From: CAJBLF01 sp041679065
GTDB taxonomy: Bacteria > Patescibacteriota > Gracilibacteria > Absconditabacterales > Absconditicoccaceae
NCBI GenBank assembly: GCA_041679065.1
Contig: JBBABI010000063.1
Coordinates: forward strand, 1-7,194
Length of the DNA stretch: 7,194 nt
Direction of reading: 5' to 3'
The notes beneath the pieces are model-generated. The model had not been told where the DNA came from, did not search any database, and saw only the letters and a list, made by a program, of their open reading frames with translations. The position numbers were made by a program, and so were the translations under genes. Below, piece after piece: positions 1 through 6,716 of this stretch; positions within the stretch are counted from its first letter, which is position 1, and each line of letters begins with the position of its first letter.

Positions 1-1
1 A

Positions 2-1222
2 CCCAAAGAAGTGATTCAAAAAAGAACAGTTGACTTGGGAGAGAGCGGCATCCATTTCGATGTTACGAAAAAGACATTCAAACTCCATTATCGGAGGATC
101 ATGGTATTATCCGTATGGGGCATCATCATTTTCGGATTGATATCATTGGGACTCAGCTTATACAACCGTTATCTTTCCATCTCTGCACAACCTATCGTCA
201 ATCCCAATGCCTACATGCAAAGCTACAAAACCACCGAAAGATTTATTGCAGATAATTTAGGCTTGTCCGATTATCAAAAATATACCAATCTGAATTTGGC
301 GGCGGTTGATGGTGCGACGCAGGTAGATACCGTTCTCCAGGCATCAAAACTTAATTTTATCCAGAAAAAAGATCTGATCCAAAATGCATTGAATACCTTC
401 ATGCCAATCCTTGTCACCGACAAGCAGAATCTGGAAAATCTCAAACAGGATGTCACGCAATACGGATTTTTTTCCAAAGAGCTCTTTGATCTTCTGCAGA
501 ATGAAGAGTATGTGACATCGATCAAAGATTCACTCTTATCATTGGAAACAATAAAATTTAGCAGCGCGATGAAAGTATTTTCTTATCTGGATACCTTTAT
601 TTCCAGTATCGCAAAGAACATGAATATCTCTACGGGTGTGGTAGAAAGCAAAATGTCAGCCATCACAGCCAGAGGGGAAAAAGATATTTCCGTATATCTC
701 AATAATTGTTATCTCAATCCCTACGAGGTGGATTATGATTGCAATCTTGTCGGCGATTTTGACAGATATTATACACTTATCCAGCCAGATCAGACAGGCG
801 GCTTCGATAAATCATTCTTCAAGGAACTCATGAACTATATCGACAAAAAGCTTGAACAGACCGAATTACCGAGTTTTGCTATCACCTTCCAAAATTTTGA
901 TCCGACGCAAAAACAGATGAGCTTCAAAGTAGAGGTCAATACCAGTAAACAGGATGAGGCGGCATTGACAGCTAAGTGAATTATCAATCCACATATCTTC
1001 ATCGTCACCAATCTACTCAATCTCATCAAGCAGAGCATGTATGTCATCTCAGAGAATATCGATACCAAACAACTCAATATAGCACCCAAGACCGTCAAAA
1101 TCTGATCAACGATCATTACCGTAAATAATTCTGTGATGAATTTTGTTCTGCCATTACAGAAATCCACTGAAAGAGAAATATCTGATTATACTACGCAAGA
1201 TCTTTTATTCCCTGGCAAATAA
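2..1222 (+). CDS. Single-pass membrane protein, possible PilN-like pilus assembly component (5'-partial)
   Basis: The frame is open from the left edge. A GTG at 11-13 could start it, but codons upstream are also open, so I treat the 5' end as cut. It reads through in-frame TGA at 977-979 and 1103-1105 and ends at TAA 1220-1222, about 403 codons from the GTG. Counting from the GTG, a basic cytoplasmic tail of about 29 residues is followed by one hydrophobic segment (about 30-51) and a long extracytoplasmic part with helical stretches. A more beta-like region (around FAITFQNFD) comes before the first TGA, and the C-terminus ends in Pro-Gly-Lys. The next gene starts 2 nt after the stop and encodes the same topology, so the two are probably co-transcribed and may act together. 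Topology and pairing recall PilN/PilO of type IV pili, but I see no decisive motif. A standard-code annotation would lose the last 81 residues. Confidence 0.75.
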
Positions 1223-1224
1223 CA

Positions 1225-2709
1225 ATGGACGCTCAGAAAAATTCACAACCATTGCAGAAGATACAGTCATTTTTCTCCACTGTCCAAGGCGGGGTAAATA
1301 AAACGAAATCATTTTTCCAAAATAAGAAAAACGATGAGATATTGTTGCTGGCGATAACTGGTATCGTGCTTCTTGTAGCAGTCTATTTTCTTATCCAGGT
1401 CATCAGTAATCTCAGATCACTCAATCAAAAGATTCCTCAATTAATCAATCTGGATTCCTATGATACTCGTGTCTTGCAGGATAATGCATCAACTCAAAAT
1501 CTTGTCAAAAACATCAATACCATCCCAGAACTTATCCAGGAAAATACCCTAATGACTAAGGATATTACAACGTATGACACCTATTTGGCTGATCTACAAG
1601 TGCCTTATACTTACCTTTTGCAGTATATCTACCTACCAACCCTCAATATTCGGAAGGATCATTATACCCAGCAGATCAATCCTGATATCATCGGTCTACA
1701 GTTTTTGCAGAAAAATCCATATACTGATATCACCCTGCTACAGACATGGAGCGACTTTTTCAAAAATGTCGGCGATAACAATGAATCCAATGATATTTCA
1801 GATATCAAGATCGGTGACATCATAGAAGGACAGAGCGGATACTTCAGCATGCCGATCGATGTATCATTTGTAGCCAATTCCAAACGCGCATTTCTCTTGC
1901 TTGTAGATAAGCTTTCCATGACATCAAATAAGGATAACATCTCGCTGATCAATGAATTTTTCTATTACTTATGGAAGCAGATCAAAGCCGATAAGTCCAA
2001 AGAAATCCAGGCGCTGACAAAAGAATACAGTACATTATCTGGTTTCACTGCAGACGGTCCCGTCGATAAAGTGATCGCATATCAGATGTATAACCGGATT
2101 TTTAATAATGATGAGAATGTGCTGATAGATAAGGAAATCATAGACAAGACTGTCAAAAGTATCATCTCCTGCAACAACCAGTCCGATGAAGTGTGTTATT
2201 ATCTCTTCAGAGAAAAATACAGAGATATACCGACGTTCGGTTACCTTATCGGCACGCAGTTCGGAGCAGATCCTGCGGAAAATTTCAAGACGTTCGTAAA
2301 AAGTCTACCGCCGTTGTTTTCCATCAAATCATTCACGTTTGATAAGGTAAGTACGCCATATTTCTCCGATACAGCCAATACCAAATATCAGGGCAAGATA
2401 ACCATAGAAGTTTATGGTAGATGAATTTCATCGGGTGAAATACAGGAAATAGCTACTGTCCTAGGAAATAAGTGTTTTGCGAATGAGCAAGATATGTCTG
2501 TAGAGCAAGCATTGAGCAGCGTCAATGATATGATCACCAAGCTCTCAAACCTCAGCAGGATAGATAAATCCCAGAGCGACGATCTCCGACAACTCAAAGA
2601 TGATTTAGAAAAGTTACAAACGACTTATGCCGATCTTTCACCATACAAAAAAATAATCAAACTCTTTGAAGTCTGGAGAATGATCAATGATGCCTGACTT
2701 TGTAAGTAA
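1225..2709 (+). CDS. Single-pass membrane protein with PilO-like segments and C-terminal coiled coil
   Basis: ATG at 1225 lies 2 nt after the preceding stop. The frame crosses TGA at 2422-2424 and 2695-2697 and ends at TAA 2707-2709, giving 494 residues. The cytoplasmic N-terminus (1-38) is polar and Lys/Gln-rich, and residues 39-60 form one strong membrane segment. A helical region follows. Two compact segments, around residues 195-235 (SGYFSMPIDVSF then FLLLVDKLS) and around 370-400 (FSIKSFTF then ITIEVYG), resemble the ferredoxin-like halves of PilO/GspM-type proteins. After the first TGA comes a heptad-rich stretch (about 424-475, including DDLRQLKDDLEKLQ) that looks like a coiled coil. 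No Shine-Dalgarno sequence is visible, so translation may be coupled to the gene before. The PilO assignment is inference from topology and short patterns, not a firm family match. Only 2 of about 19 glycines use TGA. Confidence 0.8.
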
Positions 2710-2842
2710 GATGGAAACGTGGAAACCTTGCCTACCCATCGTAGTTCTACGAGGCGTGGCGGCAGGCAGGTGTGGAAACATGGAAATGTGTAAAAAAAAC
2801 TCCATCATTTTTCCATCTTTCCATTTTTCAATCTTTCCACCT
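2710..2842. repeat. Convergent spacer filled by opposed octamer arrays around a hairpin (site A)
   Basis: The spacer between the stop of the second membrane protein gene and the stop of yebC is almost all repeat. Octamers ending in TGGAAA run forward at 2710-2725 (GATGGAAA, CGTGGAAA) and 2771-2794 (TGTGGAAA, CATGGAAA, TGTGTAAA). The same unit runs inverted at 2810-2841 (TTTCCATC, TTTCCATT, TTTCAATC, TTTCCACC). Between the two forward blocks is an insert with a short hairpin (CGTAG-tt-CTACG, 2740-2751) bounded by TTGCCT and GGCAGGCAGG. The opposed arrays could pair into a long stem and stop transcription from both sides, but this is inferred. Confidence 0.8.
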
Positions 2843-3592
2843 TTATTCTACGTTATGCCATATTGCATCTACATCTTCATCGTCTTCCAGCATACTCAAT
2901 AATGCATCGAATCTTCCTTGATCTTCCAGACTCAGTTTCACCGTATTATCTGCGATGAATTGCAGATCAGCTTCCATGATATGATACCCTTGTTGTTCCA
3001 ATGATTTTTTCGTTGGTAAAAAATTTATTTTACTCGTTTGCACAATTATCTTTCCATCTTCTTCACTGAAATCTTCTATCGGCAGATTCAGTAAATCCTC
3101 TTCTAATTTTTCTTTATCAAAAGGCAGAACATTCTCTACGGTCTTCCCGCCTTTGTGTTCGCTGTTCGTGATTCCATCCAGGATTAGTATTCACGTTTCT
3201 TTAAACTGCCGTGCGACAGAATTCGGCAATCCCAGTGATCATCAATGCTTTCCGAGTATGGTTTTGATGCTGGCTGCGGTTCTATTAGTATTGCCGGTGA
3301 CGGTTTTGATCAGGAGGGCAGTGCCTGCAGGGCCGTATCATTCATAGAGTATCTCTTCCAAATGTTCGCCCTCCAATTGACCGGATCATTTGAGGATCGC
3401 TTTGTCTACGACTTCTCTGGGAAGATTATATTGCTTCGCTTTGCTGAGCGCCAATTCCAGTGATGGATTCATCTTCCAGTCCGCTCATTTCTTCGCGGCG
3501 ATCTGGATGATCTTTCCTATCTTGGCGTAGTTTTGTGATTTCTGTGCATCTCCTGATGCTTTTTTAGCTGCTATACTGTGTCGACGTCACAT
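2843..3592 (-). CDS. yebC: YebC/PmpR-family protein
   Basis: Read on the minus strand with TGA as Gly, this gives 249 residues from ATG 3592-3590 to TAA 2845-2843, the normal YebC length. Recognisable family features in order are: N-terminus MGRRHSIAAKKA; NPSLELALSKAKQYNLP (about 42-58); YEGYGPAG at about 83-90; a TGNTNRTAA stretch; KHGGSLG at about 115-121; and an acidic end, MLEDDEDVDAIWHN. YebC proteins bind nucleic acid. Members are described as transcription regulators and, in recent work, as factors that help ribosomes through difficult sequences. Seven glycines are TGA (codons at 3587, 3485, 3386, 3338, 3242, 3239 and 3191), including both of the His-Gly-Gly motif and the residue after the initiator Met. 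That makes it the best internal proof of the code. No Shine-Dalgarno sequence is seen: the start codon lies inside the first unit of an octamer array. Its 3' end faces the + strand genes. Confidence 0.96.
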
Positions 3593-3641
3593 GATAAAAT
3601 GATAAAATGATAAAGTGATGAAATGTTGAAGTGATGAAGTG
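3591..3641. repeat. Octamer tandem array abutting the yebC start (site B array)
   Basis: Six contiguous 8-bp units are seen: ATGATAAA three times (3591-3614), GTGATGAA (3615), ATGTTGAA (3623) and GTGATGAA (3631), followed by a partial GTG. The first unit overlaps the yebC ATG (minus strand, 3592-3590), so the array fills the position of its ribosome binding site. In the transcript it would be a pyrimidine-rich leader of repeated UUUAUCAU. Confidence 0.85.
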
Positions 3642-3712
3642 CGTAATGTGTCTTTGCGAGTCCGCCTAGGCGGACGTGGCAATCTAAGTATTTTACTATT
3701 AGGTTTGTTCCA
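3641..3712. repeat. REP-like element, copy B, with 16-nt palindrome
   Basis: The linker GCGTAATGTGTCTTTGC (3641-3657) leads into the perfect palindrome GTCCGCCTAGGCGGAC (3660-3675), flanked by TTGCGA and TGGCAATCT. A tail at 3681-3712 follows and runs almost to the stop of the neighbouring gene at 3720. Linker and tail are clearly homologous to the element at 5189-5266, but this copy lacks the second hairpin found there. No transposase is nearby, so it is a non-autonomous repeat. Confidence 0.8.
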
Positions 3713-3719
3713 TTAATGT

Positions 3720-4484
3720 TTAAGATTCATAATTATACTTTTCTAAATCAATTTTCATGGCGTCATATAATTTTTTTCATTCCAAATTATATCGGCAGTT
3801 TTCATATTTATTCTGCTTATTCTCCAATTTGAAGAAGTTCTTCTGAAGCAGATAGATGTGCTGTTTCAACATCGGTCATGGGTAACAGATCAGCGCCCAT
3901 TTATAGTTTGGTACGTATTCATTGTGTAGTCTAATCGCTCATTTGGTTATTAGATATGCTATCAAATGCTCTTCCAAAAAGAACATCAATTGATTTTCGG
4001 TGAGTTCTTTTCTGCCTCAATAAGTCAGATCTTCTTTTACATATTTCTGAAATAATTTATCTTCCTGATATATCTTTTTCAATTTCATCAGTGTGGTGAA
4101 TATATTTCAGTCGTAATTAAGATATAGGGTATTCCAAACATCAAAAGCAAAAGCTTTTTCAATGAAGAAGACGGGTTTTTTCCTATTTCATTCTATGAAG
4201 TGCGGTTTCTCTATGATGTTTTTGCATGCATTTTGATGGTTCACCATGAGCTGTGAAAATTTCTTTTTGAGATCTAGAGCCTTTTCATCTGAATATAAAT
4301 AGAGAAAATCACAATAACAAAAATTCAATCCGACTTTAGGCGCAGATATTTTCTCTGGATTTATATGATCAATATATTCAAAGCATTTCTTCGTATCTTG
4401 TGCATTAGAAATTCTCGCCATAGAGATTGGAAATCGCAATATTCATTCTTTTGATGGCAATTTATTGATATCATGAAGTTCCAT
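3720..4484 (-). CDS. Unrecognised conserved-looking protein
   Basis: This gives 254 residues from ATG 4484-4482 to TAA 3722-3720 with seven TGA codons (4443, 4188, 4107, 4017, 3939, 3876 and 3777) and only about two GGN glycines, the heaviest TGA use in the window. The protein has no signal peptide or membrane segment and looks cytosolic and helical, rich in Lys, aromatic and Leu residues. Visible landmarks are RFPISMARISNAQDTKK near the N-terminus, GLNFCYCDFLYLYSDE, ENQLMFFLEEHLIAYLI in the middle, and YKWALICYPGP late. I do not recognise a family or catalytic motif. The frame is open further upstream, and three in-frame ATGs at 4571, 4562 and 4553 overlap the end of the preceding gene. I chose 4484 because the extra N-terminus is Ser/Asn-rich and low in complexity. 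No Shine-Dalgarno sequence is seen for any of these starts. Confidence 0.8.
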
Positions 4485-4521
4485 AGATTGGGGGTTATGT
4501 GATAAATTTTCTGACAAAAAA

Positions 4522-5151
4522 TTATTTTTTGATAAGTGATCCAAACAACTCATAAAACTCATAAAACTCATTGATCAGCTTAAGTATTTTTTCGTCTTTT
4601 TGTAATGTATATATCAAGGCATTGATCTTATCTGGATATTCTCCTATTATTCAGAGTCCTGCTCGAAAAGCTTTTCTTACGCTATCGCTTGGTCAGTCGA
4701 TAAGTTCCTGTTTAATCATCGCATATCGTTTATCCAAAATCTCTTTCTTGATGTCCGGCATTTTTTCATAAGGGATGATATCCAAGAAGCTAACATATTC
4801 ATCCCAATTTTTGATTTTGTTATAGAGATATTGGTCTTCCAATAATTTAAGTGCAATAATAAATTCCTCATCTCAGCCACGTATATATATTCATTTGGAG
4901 ATATAAAATTCGTCTCTTACATGATCCACAAGGGAGTGGAAGAGCATTCATTTATCAAAACATGTAGAAGCCGACTTTACGGCATCCAATGTGATATCAT
5001 ATGAATGCGTGCTTTCTCTGGATATGCTTTTGTCTAGATATCTTATATCCGGCAGAAGCGTTCACAAAAGGAAGTCTTTTTTATCGCAAATTCAAAATTG
5101 TTCTTCGTAGATTTTATCCATCAGTACTATGTGGGTGATAGGTGTTGCCAT
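4522..5151 (-). CDS. Small protein with zinc-phospholipase-C-like His/Asp pattern
   Basis: This gives 209 residues from ATG 5151-5149 to TAA 4524-4522 with seven TGA glycines (5092, 5062, 4948, 4891, 4873, 4693 and 4651). The N-terminal half carries spaced His/Asp motifs: Thr-His at 6-7, GTLLPDIRY at 30-38, Thr-His at 48-49, and GMLFHSLVDH at 68-77. This order (TH, then G..xPDI, then H, then GxxxHxxxD) recalls the metal ligands of the zinc-dependent phospholipase C fold, a distant likeness that I infer rather than establish. The C-terminal half is helical and Lys/Glu-rich. It ends in a repeated Glu-Phe-Tyr made by a 9-bp DNA repeat. No signal peptide is seen, so it is probably cytosolic. The start codon is 3 nt from an octamer array and has no Shine-Dalgarno sequence. 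The next gene starts about 37 nt downstream, or overlaps if its earlier ATGs are used. Confidence 0.85.
4549..4575. repeat. 9-bp direct repeat at the junction of the two hypothetical genes
   Basis: CTCATAAAA occurs twice (4549-4557, 4558-4566) and a third, diverged copy, CTCATTGAT, follows at 4567-4575. On the minus strand it encodes repeated Phe-Tyr-Glu in the upstream gene. In the downstream gene's frame it provides three in-frame ATGs (MSFMSFMS). Confidence 0.8.
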
Positions 5152-5154
5152 GGA

Positions 5155-5189
5155 ATGATAAAATGATGAAGTGGTAAAATGATGAAATG
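5155..5189. repeat. Octamer tandem array near the start of the PLC-like gene (site C array)
   Basis: Four contiguous 8-bp units are present: ATGATAAA (5155), ATGATGAA (5163), GTGGTAAA (5171) and ATGATGAA (5179), then a partial unit. The unit is the same as in the array before yebC. It begins 3 nt from the ATG of the minus-strand gene at 5151, again in place of a ribosome binding site. Confidence 0.85.
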
Positions 5190-5266
5190 CGCAATGTGTC
5201 TTTGCAATCTAATTGTTGTACTATCTGGATTGCTTCCCCCGAATAGTCGGGGTCGCAATGACGGTT
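5189..5266. repeat. REP-like element, copy C, with second hairpin
   Basis: The linker GCGCAATGTGTCTTTGC (5189-5205) matches copy B at 16 of 17 positions, but the tail AATCTA follows at once, without the palindrome. After the tail comes a hairpin, CCCCGA-atag-TCGGGG (5237-5252), enclosed by ATTGC (5229-5233) and GCAAT (5255-5259). It fills the gap between recX and the next gene. There is no T-run on the recX transcript side, so it is not an obvious intrinsic terminator for recX. Confidence 0.8.
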
Positions 5267-5701
5267 TTATTTATTCTCGATTACTCTCTTTATGTCATCT
5301 AATTTATACCCTTTCCTCATCAGCTTCTGGATGATATCAAATCCATCCACTCATCTTTTCTTGTATCATTCAATCTCTTTTTTAATTCTGCCTTCGATGC
5401 CTTCCTGCATATCACCTTCATACGCCTTAAACACTTCATCCAATATGCTGCGATCTATCCCTTTCTGCTCCAATTTTTTCTTGAGGAGAAATGCCGGCTT
5501 TCCTTTCTTCACTACATCACTCCTGACGTAACTTTCAGCGTATATCTTGTCGTCGATGTATCACTTCTTCTTCAGATTTTGCATCGTCATATCTACATCA
5601 GAAGAAGGATATCATTTCTGATATAATTTTATCCTAAGGTCTTGCTCGGTCTTGGGGAAGCGATACAGGTAGCTGATAGCGTAATCATAACAGGGTTTCA
5701 T
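5267..5701 (-). CDS. recX: RecX-family regulatory protein
   Basis: This gives 144 residues from ATG 5701-5699 to TAA 5269-5267, at the short end for RecX. RecX binds RecA filaments and modulates homologous recombination in the cytosol. Family features are AISYLYRFPKTEQDLRIKL (8-26), Lys-Gly-Tyr at 29-31, GYIDDKIYAESYV at 47-59, and LLKKKLEQKGID at 72-83, then a third, more diverged helical repeat ending in LMRKGYKLDDIKRVI. Four of eleven glycines are TGA (codons for Gly30, 47, 112 and 117); Gly30 and Gly47 are conserved glycines of the family, which supports the recoding. recA, its usual partner and often its neighbour, is not in the window. The start codon is separated from a 7-bp repeat array by 8 nt, with no clear Shine-Dalgarno sequence. 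Confidence 0.92.
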
Positions 5702-5930
5702 GGAAGAGCAGTGAACAGTTAAAAGTTAACAGTGAATAGTGATGGAGGTTTGTTGATTTTCCGGGACGCGGGCAAACCCACCCCAAACCCTTTCAATCCA
5801 GCAAAGCGGGACTCTCTTGACAAGGAGGGGAAGTGGCTACTTGATTCGCCCCTGTCAAGGGGCGATGCTGAACCTGCCTGCGGTAGGCAGGCGAATGTGA
5901 AGCAGAGGGGTTTGCTACCTCAACCCAGTT
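5702..5930. repeat. Composite spacer: 7-bp array plus GC-rich hairpins (site D)
   Basis: Five 7-bp units at 5710-5744 (AGTGAAC, AGTTAAA, AGTTAAC, AGTGAAT, AGTGATG) are followed by a GC-rich block. GCAAACCC (5772-5779) and its inverse GGGTTTGC (5908-5915) bound about 145 bp. Inside are two hairpins: TCGCCCCT-gtca-AGGGGCGA (5846-5865) and CCTGCCT-gcggt-AGGCAGG (5873-5891). I see no gene here; the + strand ORF across it (from 5732) continues as antisense of the ileS fragment and looks accidental. The block ends about 12 nt before the TAA of the ileS fragment. Confidence 0.8.
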
Positions 5931-6557
5931 TTATCTCTTCAATGCAAATTCAATCGTCTTTCCATCACTTTCAAACAACGCAACAATATCTCCTGCCAAT
6001 TTCTTTTTATTCTCTTTACTCTCTTTAATCAATGCTTCTTTCTGGAAAAAATCTGCAAAATCTTTCATGATTGAAGCCAATTCTTTATCTTCAGTCATAA
6101 ACGTGAGCTGTACTCTATCATCAATATTAAAGTCAGCTTCCTTTCTCATCTGATTAAGAAATCTGGAAATTTCACGTGCAGTTCCTTCTCTCTGCAATTC
6201 AGGCGTGATATGAAGATCGAGCTTCGCAATAATCTCTCCATCGATAGCCATATCATCAGAATCCAGTCCTTCGTAGGCGATTTCGTAGTCATTTTTTTCC
6301 AAGGTCCGCTCATTTTTCGCATCATCAAAAATAGTTACTCTGCCGTCATCCAGTTCTTTTATGTTGCCTTGTTTTCCGTATTGGATAATTTTCCCGGTGT
6401 CTTTGCCGAATTTCTCGGAAAGTTGAGATCCTAATGGCTTGAATATCTTGGTGATGGAGATGTCTTTGGCAAAAGGTCTGACTTCTTTGACGTTCACCTC
6501 TTCCTTGATGATGTCCTGATATTTGGTCAAGAGGGACTTAGTAGTGAGCGTGGTCAT
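5931..6557 (-). CDS. ileS: Orphan C-terminal domain of isoleucyl-tRNA synthetase
   Basis: This gives 208 residues from ATG 6557-6555 to TAA 5933-5931. The whole protein matches what I know of the C-terminal region of IleRS: LLTKYQDIIKEEVNVKEVR (9-27), IFKPLGSQLSEKFGKD, a short beta region, HITPELQREGTAREISRFLNQMRKEA (about 117-142), then the DDRVQL strand. The Rossmann catalytic core, with its HIGH and KMSKS motifs, the editing domain and most of the anticodon-binding domain are absent. A TAG lies in frame 9 nt upstream (6567-6569), and the DNA beyond shows no IleRS coding. The ORF has no internal stop, and all 11 glycines are GGN, none TGA, unlike its neighbours. It could be a remnant of a broken ileS, a freestanding domain working with a separate catalytic part, or a partial copy. 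Family identity is firm; function as a single protein is uncertain. Confidence 0.85.
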   Translation of the reverse strand: MTTLTTKSLLTKYQDIIKEEVNVKEVRPFAKDISITKIFKPLGSQLSEKFGKDTGKIIQYGKQGNIKELDDGRVTIFDDAKNERTLEKNDYEIAYEGLDSDDMAIDGEIIAKLDLHITPELQREGTAREISRFLNQMRKEADFNIDDRVQLTFMTEDKELASIMKDFADFFQKEALIKESKENKKKLAGDIVALFESDGKTIEFALKR

Positions 6558-6591
6558 ATAATTGAGCTAAGAATAAAAAATCTGTCTTTAA

Positions 6592-6619
6592 ACTATAAAA
6601 ATATCGGACAAAAATTCAA
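6592..6619 (-). promoter_or_regulatory. Candidate promoter for the ileS fragment
   Basis: On the minus strand TTGAAT (6619-6614) and TATAGT (6597-6592) are spaced by 16 bp, close to the bacterial -35/-10 consensus. The predicted start would fall near 6585, about 28 nt before the ATG at 6557. In such AT-rich DNA chance matches are common. Confidence 0.35.
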
Positions 6620-6673
6620 TGAGAAACGATTGCAGGTCATCAGATATCTAACTTAAAAGAATAAATAGATCTA

Positions 6674-6701
6674 TTGACTTTATTCTTTTAATAAATATGA
6701 T
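6674..6701 (+). promoter_or_regulatory. Candidate promoter for the radical SAM gene
   Basis: TTGACT (6674-6679) and TATGAT (6696-6701) are spaced by 16 bp, each one base from consensus. Transcription would start near 6708, only about 9 nt before the ATG at 6717, so the mRNA would be nearly leaderless; no Shine-Dalgarno sequence is present. Confidence 0.55.
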
Positions 6702-6716
6702 AAAATCAGTATTTTT

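Larger units (their letters stand above)
6558..6716. other. AT-rich divergent intergenic region
   Basis: This 159-bp spacer separates the ileS fragment (minus) from the radical SAM gene (plus). It is strongly AT-rich, has no array or GC-rich hairpin like the other long spacers, and holds a candidate promoter on each strand. I see no coding continuation of ileS in it. Confidence 0.7.

Noticed and set aside
2494..2697. A 67-residue + strand ORF as its own gene
   Set aside because: It is in frame with the gene starting at 1225 and is joined to it by TGA at 2422-2424.
2843..3043. A 66-residue minus-strand ORF as a separate small gene
   Set aside because: It is the C-terminal end of yebC; the frame continues upstream to 3592 when TGA is read as Gly, and the whole matches the YebC family.
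3591..3641. CRISPR array
   Set aside because: Units are 8 bp, contiguous and degenerate, with no spacers and no cas genes.
4188..4439. An 83-residue minus-strand ORF as a separate gene
   Set aside because: Both ends are artefacts of reading TGA as stop; it lies inside the longer frame 3720-4484.
5229..5259. Intrinsic terminator for recX
   Set aside because: The hairpin is good, but no T-run follows it on the minus strand; it fits a REP-like repeat better.
5292..5531. A + strand ORF of 79 residues
   Set aside because: It is the antisense shadow of recX, whose family motifs are clear on the minus strand.
5732..6028. A + strand ORF of 98 residues
   Set aside because: It crosses the repeat-rich spacer and then runs antisense to the ileS fragment; its composition reflects repeats and hairpins.
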